DNA of 64,000 nt from Halobacillus_B rhizosphaerae (lineage in GTDB: Bacteria; Bacillota; Bacilli; Bacillales; Halobacillaceae). How positions within the stretch are numbered: position 1 is the first letter of the stretch; each line of letters opens with the position of its first letter. The translations under genes were made by a program, and so were the position numbers. This document shows positions 52,907-60,390 of this stretch, in pieces. Below the pieces are notes generated by a model. That model worked only from the letters and a program-made list of their open reading frames with translations. It was not told the DNA's origin and ran no database searches. The DNA lies in contig NZ_JAUTWQ010000008.1 in assembly GCF_046719735.1 (NCBI RefSeq), forward strand, positions 62,001-126,000. The letters run 5' to 3'.

Positions 52907-53119
52907 TATCCCCTCATCGCGACGCCTCTATCGCTCCGGTCTGCCTTTCTATCCCCTCAAAAAAGATTTCTATCTATCCCAAAAGGAAAACTATCCTTTC
53001 TTCCGAAGATTCTATCTGACTTTCGGCTTTTTATCGCTCCATCCCAACCCCTCTATCGTACATACAGACGAGCTGTATCCATCCCAAACCAGCTACTATC
53101 GCATCTATCCACCCATATC
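52907..53119. repeat. Phased TATC/GATA array, 21-bp period
   Basis: TATC starts at 52907, 52929, 52950, 52971, 52992, 53013, 53032, 53054, 53076 and 53097, with extras at 52975, 53106 and 53116. Spacings are 22, 21, 21, 21, 21, 19, 22, 22 and 21 bp. The plus strand is pyrimidine-rich between the motifs and the intervening bases vary. No open frame runs through it on either strand. It fills the gap after the secreted-protein gene start; 52641-52906 holds nothing else recognised. Confidence 0.75.
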
Positions 53120-53255
53120 AACCCGTCAAAAACACTTAGCTATGCCTTTTTAGTATGAATAAAGATTGAGTTTTTTGAATGGGTTTGAAATAATTGGAAT
53201 TATATAATACGGGGCTGCAAATAGAACTTGAGAAATTAAGGGGAGTAGGAGCACT

Positions 53256-53342
53256 ATGGGTATAATGAATATACTAATTGGAGTCGGTTTGGTCTTCTTT
53301 ATATTATTCACACTAGCTGTATCTTCAGCTTTTCGAAAATAA
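53256..53342 (+). CDS. 28-aa single-helix membrane peptide
   Basis: Reads MGIMNILIGVGLVFFILF and ends SSAFRK. GGGGAG and TAGGAG lie upstream of the ATG. Similar to the 24-aa peptide at 40182. Unknown function. Confidence 0.45.
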   Translation: MGIMNILIGVGLVFFILFTLAVSSAFRK

Positions 53343-53459
53343 GACAAGTCACTATACATAGAATAAAAATGCCATAACGAATGGATTACCGGCATGAATA
53401 TCAACGTTCAGAAGCTGAAGGGAAAGATAGAATCTTGAGTAATAGTGGAGGGAAGTCAT

Positions 53460-53933
53460 ATGAAGAAAGATGAAAACGTTGAGATAATCAAAGCAGGTCT
53501 GGAACAGCTGGATTTAGTAACCGAGCTTTTTGACAAATATCGGATCTTTTACGAACAACCATCTAACCTTTCAGAAGGAAAAAAGTTTATCCGTGAAAGA
53601 ATGGAACAAGGGCAATCGGTGATTTTTTTAGCCATTGAAAAACAAGAAAGTACTGACATTCCATTAGGATTTGTCCAGCTTTACCCAACTTTCTCATCAG
53701 TAAATCTCGCTAAAAGATGGATACTAAATGACCTGTATGTGGATCAACTTGCGAGACGCAGAGGAGTAGCTAAGGGCTTAATGCAGAAAGCAAAGGAATA
53801 CGCCGTAGATACAGGGGCAATAGAATTATCACTCGAAACAGCGGCTGATAATACAAATGCACAACATTTATATGAATGGCTGGGTTATGAAAAAGACGAG
53901 AAACATTTTTACTACCATTTATCACTCGATTGA
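53460..53933 (+). CDS. GNAT-family N-acetyltransferase
   Basis: 157 aa from ATG 53460 (GGAGGGA 6 nt upstream). 'ILNDLYVDQLARRRGVAKGLM' is the acetyl-CoA loop; 'ETAADNTNAQHLYEWLGYEKD' is the late block. Resembles bacterial aminoglycoside/polyamine-type acetyltransferases; substrate unknown. Confidence 0.82.
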   Translation: MKKDENVEIIKAGLEQLDLVTELFDKYRIFYEQPSNLSEGKKFIRERMEQGQSVIFLAIEKQESTDIPLGFVQLYPTFSSVNLAKRWILNDLYVDQLARRRGVAKGLMQKAKEYAVDTGAIELSLETAADNTNAQHLYEWLGYEKDEKHFYYHLSLD

Positions 53934-53965
53934 TCGAATCGTTTCTGAAATCACATCCTGAGGTT

Positions 53966-54004
53966 AAGAGCTTTTCATTATCATGAGAAAGGCTCTTTAT
54001 TTTT
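53966..54004 (+). terminator. Intrinsic terminator
   Basis: AAGAGCTTTTC / GAGAAAGGCTCTT followed by TATTTTTG. Confidence 0.7.
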
Positions 54005-54112
54005 GTTTAAAATCCATCGGTAAACCCACACTAATAAACGATATTATTTTATTGTAAAACGATAAATATTGTGGTAAAGTCAATACTGACATTAAACAAG
54101 TGAGGTGCACTT

Positions 54113-54595
54113 ATGAAACGTGGGACAACACTTTTTTTGAAAATAGCTGTTATTCTTATTGGAATCCCTATTCTTGCTGTATGCCTATTTTTAGTACCGA
54201 AGATTGGGAGTTTTGCAGGAGAATTGTATCCAGATATGGCTTATTTGAAATGGCTTGTTCTCATCGATATGTACGCAGCGGCCATTCCATTTTATTTTGC
54301 ACTGTATCAGGCTTTCAAACTCCTAAGCTACATTGATCACAACCAGGCGTTTTCGCAAGTATCGGTAAGAGCTTTAAAGAATATTAATATCTGTGCCCTC
54401 ACGATCAGCGCTTTGTACTTGATAGGGATGCCCCTGTACTATCTCATGCAGCAGAAAGTAGACCCACCGGGGATCACAGTAATCGCATTCATTATTATAT
54501 TCTCTTCCATCGTAATTGCCGTATTTGCTTCGGTTCTTCAAAGGCTTCTGCAAGATGCAATTCAAACTAAAGAAGAAAATGATCTGACTGTCTGA
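54113..54595 (+). CDS. DUF2975 membrane protein (YoaS-like)
   Basis: 160 aa with four helices; 'FYFALYQAFKLLSYIDHNQAFSQVSVRALKNI' is the DUF2975 block. GAGGTGCACTT precedes the ATG. The next gene is an XRE regulator 10 nt after the stop, the usual partner of this family (YoaS-YozG in B. subtilis). Confidence 0.82.
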   Translation: MKRGTTLFLKIAVILIGIPILAVCLFLVPKIGSFAGELYPDMAYLKWLVLIDMYAAAIPFYFALYQAFKLLSYIDHNQAFSQVSVRALKNINICALTISALYLIGMPLYYLMQQKVDPPGITVIAFIIIFSSIVIAVFASVLQRLLQDAIQTKEENDLTV

Positions 54596-54605
54596 GGTGA
54601 AGGAA

Positions 54606-54818
54606 ATGGCCATTATTATTCATATTGATGTGATGTTAGCCAAACGGAAAATGAGCGTAACAGAGCTCTCGGAGCGGGTTGGAATTACGATGGCGAATCT
54701 TTCCATATTGAAAAATGGAAAAGCAAAGGCCGTACGTTTTTCAACATTAGAAGCGATCTGTAAGGCATTGGATTGTCAGCCGGGTGATATTTTGGAGTAT
54801 AAAAGCGACGAAGATTAA
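54606..54818 (+). CDS. XRE-family regulator (YozG-like)
   Basis: 70 aa from ATG 54606 (GAGGTGA 6 nt upstream, overlapping the previous stop). 'MSVTELSERVGITMANLSILKNGKAKAVRFSTLEAICKALDCQPGDIL' is a compact Cro/CI helix-turn-helix. Partner of the DUF2975 protein; likely autoregulatory. Confidence 0.88.
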   Translation: MAIIIHIDVMLAKRKMSVTELSERVGITMANLSILKNGKAKAVRFSTLEAICKALDCQPGDILEYKSDED

Positions 54819-54841
54819 AAGGACTTAGATAAGTTTTAGTG

Positions 54842-54890
54842 CTGCCAAATCATAGAGGCTCATTTATTTAAGACTACTATGATTTGGCAG
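54842..54890. repeat. 14-bp perfect inverted repeat
   Basis: CTGCCAAATCATAG (54842-54855) and CTATGATTTGGCAG (54877-54890). No clear T-tract on either strand; may act as a weak terminator. Confidence 0.45.
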
Positions 54891-55004
54891 TCAGTCTTTA
54901 CATATTTATTCAGGGTCATATTCTTTCTTTACCAACGGCCAAACGGTGATTTGTTTTCTAACATGGATGTTAAATTTTGAATTTGCCGATATTCATTCTA
55001 ATGA

Positions 55005-55511
55005 TTACTTCACCCCGGTCTTAGCTACAGCGGACATACCCGAACCTGTTCTCCAAGTGATGCGTGATTTCAATTCACTGAACCGCCATCCTTCTGCGGT
55101 ACGTACAGCTGTGGCATCGAATACACCTCCGGCAACGAAGTGTGTTTGCAATGATAGTGGATCGCTTTCTTCAGGAGACCATAGGTGCATCGCAAGCATA
55201 TTGGCACGTAGTCGCGCAGTGTCCTCTTCAAGCTCGATAATATGATCAGAAGTAACGTGCTGCGTAGCTCGGAAGCGGTTGAAACTCTTCGTTTTTTCAG
55301 CTTTAATGGCTGCGGGTCCTGTGACTGTTGAACCGTTTGGATTTATGATTCGTCCCTCTTGCGTAAAAATAGTCTCTAATGCCGTAGTATTCATAGACTT
55401 GTCGTCGACCATACTGCAAAAACGGCTTAGCAGTTCACTGATTTCCGCACGATCAGTGAGTTTAGATAATTTTGTGGTGAGATATCCATTTTGACCTTGC
55501 GTTTCATTCAT
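55005..55511 (-). CDS. SnoaL/NTF2-like protein
   Basis: 168 aa. 'LTDRAEISELLSRFCSMVDDKSMNTTALETIFTQEGRI' is the SnoaL_4 entry helix; 'QHVTSDHIIELEEDTARLRANMLAMHLW' and 'EGWRFSELKSRITWRTG' follow. Lies 28 bp after the MerR gene in the same operon, so its ligand may be related to what MerR senses. Confidence 0.82.
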   Translation of the reverse strand: MNETQGQNGYLTTKLSKLTDRAEISELLSRFCSMVDDKSMNTTALETIFTQEGRIINPNGSTVTGPAAIKAEKTKSFNRFRATQHVTSDHIIELEEDTARLRANMLAMHLWSPEESDPLSLQTHFVAGGVFDATAVRTAEGWRFSELKSRITWRTGSGMSAVAKTGVK

Positions 55512-55539
55512 CTGAATTCTCCTTTATGGTTCGATTCAG

Positions 55540-56097
55540 CTACTTATCATTCTGTTTTAAGATCATTTTCTTTAAAGCTTGTACTTGTGATTCTTTAATG
55601 AGTGGGAGCTGCTTTTTTAGTTTTGATTTTTGGTCCTCCGTAAGCCTGTTTTGAAAGGTTTTTAACTTTTCAACTTTCTCTGGTGGTAAATAATTATTTT
55701 CATCCATTCGGATCAACTCCAAAGTTTTTAGTAATTGGTCTGCACTGATATCTTTATGAAAGGACATCAGGGTTTGGACTTTCTCCAGTTCATCCCGCAG
55801 TTTTTCCTTTACTTTTATCTGCTCGTTTATGATTTCAAGCTGGGTTTGAATGACAAGGGTTGGATTATAATCCGGATTGTCAATAAAGTTATGGATGTCC
55901 TCTAATGAAAGTCCTAGTTGTTTCAGAGACATGATCTGCTGAAGTCTGGATAGATTCGATTCTGTGTAAAGCCTATGTCCTGCCTCGGTAAATTCTGAGG
56001 GTACTAATAATCCAATTTGATGGTAGTGGTGAAGCGTTCTGACTGTAACCCCACACTGGCTGGCGAGCTCACCGATTTTCCAACTGGTTTTTGGAAT
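55540..56097 (-). CDS. MerR-family regulator with ATT start codon
   Basis: 185 aa if started at ATT 56097. The in-frame ATG at 55932 would delete the DNA-binding domain. Between the upstream in-frame TAA and residue 54 there is no ATG, GTG or TTG. GAGG lies 7 nt before the ATT. The N-terminus then reads (M)PKTSWKIGELASQCGVTVRTLHHYHQIGLL, a standard MerR winged helix, followed by a coiled helix and a small helical C-terminal domain ('LTEDQKSKLKKQLPLIKESQ'). Regulates itself and the SnoaL gene through the promoter at 56137-56167. Confidence 0.78.
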   Translation of the reverse strand: MPKTSWKIGELASQCGVTVRTLHHYHQIGLLVPSEFTEAGHRLYTESNLSRLQQIMSLKQLGLSLEDIHNFIDNPDYNPTLVIQTQLEIINEQIKVKEKLRDELEKVQTLMSFHKDISADQLLKTLELIRMDENNYLPPEKVEKLKTFQNRLTEDQKSKLKKQLPLIKESQVQALKKMILKQNDK

Positions 56098-56136
56098 CCT
56101 TTCACCTCTTTAGGTTATTTATTTGTCTACAAGCTG

Positions 56137-56167
56137 ATTATATCTCCTGACGTTACGTCAGTTACAA
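56137..56167 (-). promoter_or_regulatory. MerR-type promoter with 19-bp spacer and dyad
   Basis: On the minus strand: TTGTAA, a 19-bp spacer, then TATAAT. The spacer contains the perfect dyad CTGACGT-A-ACGTCAG. An over-long spacer with the operator inside it is the hallmark of MerR control. It is the promoter of the MerR-SnoaL operon. Confidence 0.8.
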
Positions 56168-56285
56168 CCGCTATTTAGTATTAATTCTGGTTTTGCCATA
56201 ATGGAATGAAAAAAATTCTAATAACTGGAGCGGTGGAAGTATAAAAGGAGTCGAAACAGAAGAAGTAAAGCGCGAGGTGATTTCT

Positions 56286-56786
56286 ATGAGATTGCATAGA
56301 TACGGTCTTCTATTCGTTACACTTATTATCGTTTGCGTATTAGGTGGATGCGACACAGACAATAATGATGATGAAGTAGAAAGCACGAATTTGGCTGATG
56401 TAAAAGTGCAGGGCATTCAGCTGGGCTCATCCCGTGACGAACTCATCCATGCATTTGGTAAACCAGATTTTGTGGAGAAGATAAAGCAGCCCAAGTCCAC
56501 TTACTACATATATGGGGAGACCAGTGAATCCTATGATATTGACTTTAAAGTAGTGGATGATCAAGTGAAGCGGTATTTTATGACAAAAGATATATTTGAA
56601 AATACATACAGTCATTTAATTGGTCAAAAGAAAGCCGATGTGCTGCGTCAGGTAGGGGACCACTATTATGAACGTCAAGACACGGGAGCTGACGTAATGG
56701 GGTATTCTGATAAAGAACATAACCGGAATATAGAGTTCATTTTTGAGGGGAATGTGGTGTTAGGAATACTTGTGTCTTCCATTTGA
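56286..56786 (+). CDS. Lipoprotein, unknown
   Basis: 166 aa from ATG 56286 (GAGGTGATT upstream). Lipobox VLGGC (Cys22), Asp/Asn linker, then 'VQGIQLGSSRDELIHAFGKPDFVEK' and a second 'HLIGQKKADVLRQVG' module, a repeated SmpA/BamE-like pattern seen in Bacillus lipoproteins. Divergent to the MerR operon. Confidence 0.7.
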   Translation: MRLHRYGLLFVTLIIVCVLGGCDTDNNDDEVESTNLADVKVQGIQLGSSRDELIHAFGKPDFVEKIKQPKSTYYIYGETSESYDIDFKVVDDQVKRYFMTKDIFENTYSHLIGQKKADVLRQVGDHYYERQDTGADVMGYSDKEHNRNIEFIFEGNVVLGILVSSI

Positions 56787-56806
56787 CCCTCAATAAAAAT
56801 TATGGA

Positions 56807-56834
56807 TTGACGAAACTGTCGGATATGATAGAAT
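56807..56834 (+). promoter_or_regulatory. Promoter of the SAM-riboswitch transcript
   Basis: TTGACG (56807-56812), 16 bp, TAGAAT (56829-56834), about 35 bp before the aptamer. Confidence 0.6.
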
Positions 56835-56868
56835 AAAATCTAATTAACATTTGAATATTCTAAATTTT

Positions 56869-56976
56869 CTTATCTAGAGAGGTAGAGGGACTGACCCTAT
56901 GAAACCTCGGCAACCGGCTGATCTATGCACGGTGCCAATTTCAGAGGAAGGCGAAAGCTATTCCGGAGATGAGAGA
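56869..56976 (+). ncRNA. SAM-I (S-box) riboswitch aptamer
   Basis: Conserved blocks in order: CTTATCTAGAGAGGTAGAGG, GACTGACCCTATGAAACC, CGGCAACCGGC, CGGTGCCAATTTC and, closing P1, GGAGATGAGAG. CTTATC pairs with GATGAG to form P1. It turns off downstream expression when SAM is abundant by allowing the terminator at 57007 to form. It controls the small membrane protein and sodium symporter. Confidence 0.93.
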
Positions 56977-57006
56977 GCAAGCAGCTGCTATAAGACCGTT
57001 TTCTAC

Positions 57007-57045
57007 AGCCCTTCTCTCATGATGAGTGAAGGGCTTTTTATTTTA
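57007..57045 (+). terminator. Riboswitch terminator
   Basis: AGCCCTTCTCTCAT / ATGAGTGAAGGGCT stem, then TTTTTATTTTAT. The left arm CTCTCAT can pair with GATGAGAG of the aptamer as the antiterminator. Confidence 0.9.
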
Positions 57046-57124
57046 TCAAAGGAGGGTTAGCAAACAGGAGAAATAAATGTAAAGAACAGAAGTACTAAAA
57101 GTTAATGGAAGAAGGGGGATTACA

Positions 57125-57259
57125 ATGCTCTTAGCGATGATGGTTTGGGTAGGGACCATGGTTTTTTCCTTCCTGTTAGGCACATTTCTCTGTTACAAGG
57201 TGGAACGATCAGGTGTTAAACGGTGGGGAGCTACCGGACGTCTATTTAAGTATAAATAA
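57125..57259 (+). CDS. 44-aa membrane protein, possible symporter accessory subunit
   Basis: Starts MLLAMMVWVGTMVFSFLLGT, ends GRLFKYK. AGGGGG lies 5-7 nt before the ATG. One helix then a basic amphipathic tail. It is the first gene under the SAM riboswitch and precedes the symporter by 23 bp. Small accessory peptides are known for some amino-acid symporters (for example MetS with MetP). Analogy only. Confidence 0.65.
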   Translation: MLLAMMVWVGTMVFSFLLGTFLCYKVERSGVKRWGATGRLFKYK

Positions 57260-57282
57260 GAGCTGGGAAGGAAGTTTATGAA

Positions 57283-58842
57283 ATGATATGGTATGTGGTT
57301 GTATTTAGTTTTTATGTACTTTTTCTCATTTGGGCAAATATTAAAAGCCTTAAAAAAGCAGAATCGATTGACGATTATACGACGGGTGGACATCGCATGG
57401 GGCTGCTGCTTGGAATCGGTACCACAGCGGCGACATGGGTGAGTGTAGCTTCTGTCATCGGCGTCCCCGGTTATTTGTATAGTTCAGGGGTATCAGCTGT
57501 GATCGGCTGGGTGGCAGGCTGGTGTTTTGGCGGTGCTTTAATTCCGATTGTCGCTTACAAAATAAGGAGACCGGAAAAGCCTGCCCGGACGTTCCCTGAA
57601 TTTATCCGACATAGGTTTGAACCCTTTCAGAACAAGAGTACCTTGCAAGCGATTGTCGGCATTTTAATGTTTATTGGTTATTTGCTTCTTGTAAATATTC
57701 AGGTGACGGGCTTTGGCATTGTTTTTTCTAGTATCACTGGGATTGATTATAAGATCGCAATCTTCGGCTTTTTATTTTTTATATTAATTACAAGTGTTGG
57801 CGGATTTTGGTCTGTGGCTGCGACAGATACGTTAAACACGGTTTTGATTACCATCGGAGTCTTGCTTGCGAGCGGTGTGGTATGGTCGTTAACGGGAGGC
57901 ATCGGCAGCATACTAGATACGCTTTCGACAACGACTGCGCCGACCAATGTAGGGGGACCGGAGCTTGAAAAGGGAATTTTACTCTCTCCGTTTGGGACCT
58001 TTGGTATCGGTGCACTGCTTTCTATTTTTATTTCGAATTCTTTAGGAACCCCTTCATCTCCACACTGGGTCACACGGATGCTGGCCCCTCAAAATGTGAA
58101 GGTTGCGATATTGCAGGTGATGGGAACGATTCTGGTATTAATTTTCATTATGACTCCATTGATCGTTATCGGATTAGGGGCCAAGGTTCTCGTGCCCAGC
58201 ATCCCTGTAGTAAAAACGACCGATTATATTATTCCTTTAGTTATCCAAGAATACACTCCGCCTATTATCGGAGGCATCACGCTTGTCGCTATTTGTGCGG
58301 CCGCTATCTCCACTGCGAATTCAATGTTGCTGCACTGCGCGACTTCTCTGTATTATGACGTGTACTTAAATATAGCTCCGAAGAGAATCAGTGAGAGGAA
58401 GTTCAAGAACTGGCTTCGCCTAAGTATATTTGCCATTGCATCGGCAGCGGTTCTGTTAGCCATTAAACCCCCATGGTTTTTGGCGATGGGCTTTGTCTAT
58501 GTGTACGGTGGATTTGGTGCCGCGTTTTTTCTTGTCGTTTTCTTAGGGCTGTACTGGAAGAGAATGAACAGAGCAGGGGCTTATACGGGGATCATCCTCG
58601 GTTCTGTCGTTTATGTCGCAGCGAAGGCCATGGGATATGGCATGCCATTTGTTATTGCTGTTACGGTTTCACTGATAGGGGTATTACTTGCCGTTTCCTT
58701 TACGAAACGAGCCCCTCTTGAGGCGTATGAACCTTATTTTGAACCGGAAGTCAGCGAGTCAACGCAACGAGTGCTGAATAAGATGAGAACCACGACTCAC
58801 GAGGATCCAGAAGATCATCATGATCAATCTAATATTGGTTAA
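57283..58842 (+). CDS. Sodium:solute symporter (SSS family), probable methionine-related uptake
   Basis: 519 aa, about thirteen helices. 'DDYTTGGHRMGLLLGIGTTAATWVS' is the SSS N-terminal block; 'WSVAATDTLNTVLITIGVLLASG' is a core helix. The S-box upstream ties it to methionine or a methionine precursor, since S-box genes make or import such compounds. The C-terminal tail is acidic and His-rich (DPEDHHDQ). Substrate inferred from regulation only. Confidence 0.85.
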   Translation: MIWYVVVFSFYVLFLIWANIKSLKKAESIDDYTTGGHRMGLLLGIGTTAATWVSVASVIGVPGYLYSSGVSAVIGWVAGWCFGGALIPIVAYKIRRPEKPARTFPEFIRHRFEPFQNKSTLQAIVGILMFIGYLLLVNIQVTGFGIVFSSITGIDYKIAIFGFLFFILITSVGGFWSVAATDTLNTVLITIGVLLASGVVWSLTGGIGSILDTLSTTTAPTNVGGPELEKGILLSPFGTFGIGALLSIFISNSLGTPSSPHWVTRMLAPQNVKVAILQVMGTILVLIFIMTPLIVIGLGAKVLVPSIPVVKTTDYIIPLVIQEYTPPIIGGITLVAICAAAISTANSMLLHCATSLYYDVYLNIAPKRISERKFKNWLRLSIFAIASAAVLLAIKPPWFLAMGFVYVYGGFGAAFFLVVFLGLYWKRMNRAGAYTGIILGSVVYVAAKAMGYGMPFVIAVTVSLIGVLLAVSFTKRAPLEAYEPYFEPEVSESTQRVLNKMRTTTHEDPEDHHDQSNIG

Positions 58843-58855
58843 ATGGGCTCGATAT

Positions 58856-58889
58856 CCGGAGGAACTGCTGAATGAGGCAGTTCCTCCGG
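58856..58889 (+). terminator. Probable terminator of the symporter operon
   Basis: 13-bp perfect stem CCGGAGGAACTGC / GCAGTTCCTCCGG with loop TGAATGAG; T-tract weak (TGCATTTATC). Confidence 0.6.
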
Positions 58890-59039
58890 TGCATTTATCG
58901 GGGGATACACCTTTGATGAAAAGCGGTGAGGATCATAAATTGAACGTTTTCCAAAAAAGAACGAAACGATAAAGGGAATCAGTATTCAAAACTCGAATGA
59001 AGGGAAGAACAACTATATTAAGATAGGCAGGGGATACGT

Positions 59040-59390
59040 ATGAAAGTAAATGGTCTTGGCGGAGTCTTTTGGCGCACTAAAAATCTAGAGAATAGTAAAA
59101 AATGGTATAGGGAAGTGCTGAAAATTGATATCGAAAATTGGAATGGTGCCATGATTACATCAAAACCCGACCATAACATTATTTTCTCTCTCTTCTCTGA
59201 AGAGGACGATTATTTTCCAACAGATCAACAAGTGATGTTAAACTTTCAAGTTGAAAATTTGGAGGACAGTATCGATCATCTAGAAAAAAAGGGCGTGCCC
59301 CTTGTGATGGAAAAGACGGTTAGTGAATATGGAAAATTTATTTGGATTGAAGATCCGGACGGAAGAAGAATAGAGCTTTGGGAGAAGTAA
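59040..59390 (+). CDS. VOC-family glyoxalase-like protein
   Basis: 116 aa. 'GGVFWRTKNLENSKKWYREVLKIDIENW' and 'DGRRIELWEK' are the start and end of a single VOC module. Probably dimeric. Substrate unknown. Confidence 0.8.
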   Translation: MKVNGLGGVFWRTKNLENSKKWYREVLKIDIENWNGAMITSKPDHNIIFSLFSEEDDYFPTDQQVMLNFQVENLEDSIDHLEKKGVPLVMEKTVSEYGKFIWIEDPDGRRIELWEK

Positions 59391-59409
59391 GATCTAGTTT
59401 TGGTAGCTG

Positions 59410-59523
59410 TCATTTCACGACCAGGCTGGCCGGAACCACATGTCCGATTTCAAGGGTCACGAAGCGAACTTTAACCACGTGGAAGATCTCTTGAATTCAT
59501 TCCTCGATTACCAGCGAAAATGA
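59410..59523 (+). pseudogene. Possible gene remnant
   Basis: A stop-to-stop frame ending 'FKGHEANFNHVEDLLNSFLDYQRK' has the look of a real C-terminus (compact helix, basic end), but no start or ribosome binding site precedes it and in-frame TAG stops it at 59404. A parent gene could not be named. Confidence 0.25.
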
Positions 59524-59549
59524 TTTTTTTTAGAAACAGCATAGAACCG

Positions 59550-59585
59550 GGCGCAATTCTAGAGTAATAGAATGCGCCTTTTTCT
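59550..59585 (+). terminator. Intrinsic terminator
   Basis: GGCGCAATTCTA / TAGAATGCGCC hairpin followed by TTTTTCTG. May terminate the remnant or the VOC gene. Confidence 0.7.
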
Positions 59586-59704
59586 GTTACAAGGGATTTT
59601 ATAGGCTCGTGTGGAAAGGATTAGAGAATATATAAGAGGAGTCCCAAAGTATATATCGGGTTGAACGGTACAGAGGTTTGAGTTTAAAAAGCTTCTGTGT
59701 TACT

Positions 59705-59730
59705 TTTATTATAATGATCGTTCTATATAA
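59705..59730 (+). promoter_or_regulatory. TetR operator overlapping the -10 box, copy 1
   Basis: A 26-bp sequence containing TATAATGATCGTTCTATA, identical to the one at 60350-60375. It lies about 12 bp before the TetR start, overlapping its TATAAT. Confidence 0.7.
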
Positions 59731-59741
59731 GGGGTGTTCAC

Positions 59742-60290
59742 ATGAAAAAATCGAATAAAAAAGAAGATATTATGAATACAGCAGAAGCGCTATTTTACCA
59801 GCACGGGTTTCATGCGGTTGGGATTAAGCGGATCCTTGAACAAGCAGAAGTGGCTACCATGACGATGTACTACCATTTCAAATCAAAGGAAGAGCTGATT
59901 GAAGCCATCCTGCTTCAAAGAGAGCAACAATATTTCTTGCTGCTGGATAGTAATCTTAACAAGGATACTGGAATTAAAGCCTATGTAGATTCTATCATGG
60001 AAGCGCACCTTAAATGGGTAGAAGAAGAGGGGAATAATGGGTGCATGTTCTTAAGAGCCAAGCAAGAGTATGCAGATACAAACGAACGGATTTCAGCTTT
60101 AAGTAAAGAACACAAGCAAAAGCTTATTCACAAAATCGAGAAGGATCTGATGGAGTTCACGGATAAGGAAGCTCTTAGTGTGCAAATTTCCATTATATTA
60201 GAGGGCATTACCTCGATGGCCCAAATCCTTGACATTGAACAGGTGAGGTCCGGTGCCCATAACTTAGCTGAAAACATTAAGATTTCGTAA
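59742..60290 (+). CDS. TetR/AcrR-family regulator
   Basis: 182 aa. 'KKEDIMNTAEALFYQHGFHAVGIKRILEQAEVATMTMYYHFKSKEELIEAIL' is the TetR DNA-binding domain. The C-terminal ligand domain has 'NNGCMFLRAKQEY', common in the YxaF/LmrA-like branch. It probably represses itself and the MFS gene through identical promoters. Confidence 0.9.
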   Translation: MKKSNKKEDIMNTAEALFYQHGFHAVGIKRILEQAEVATMTMYYHFKSKEELIEAILLQREQQYFLLLDSNLNKDTGIKAYVDSIMEAHLKWVEEEGNNGCMFLRAKQEYADTNERISALSKEHKQKLIHKIEKDLMEFTDKEALSVQISIILEGITSMAQILDIEQVRSGAHNLAENIKIS

Positions 60291-60349
60291 TGAAAGTATA
60301 ATGAGGAATGCAGGAAATAATAATTACTTATTTCCTTTATTTTTTACAC

Positions 60350-60375
60350 TTTATTATAATGATCGTTCTATATAA
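60350..60375 (+). promoter_or_regulatory. TetR operator overlapping the -10 box, copy 2
   Basis: Identical 26-bp element to 59705-59730, 15 bp before the MFS start. It overlaps TATAAT, so binding would block RNA polymerase. Confidence 0.7.
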
Positions 60376-60390
60376 AAAAGGAGATGCAAT

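Noticed and set aside
52907..53119. Array at 52.9-53.1 kb as CRISPR
   Set aside because: Only a four-base motif recurs at 21-bp spacing; there is no conserved repeat long enough.
53150..53404. 84-codon reverse frame over the 28-aa peptide region
   Set aside because: No ribosome binding site or homology cue; composition is that of random AT-rich sequence.
55540..55932. MerR gene starting at ATG 55932
   Set aside because: This start removes the DNA-binding domain, which is in frame and intact upstream.
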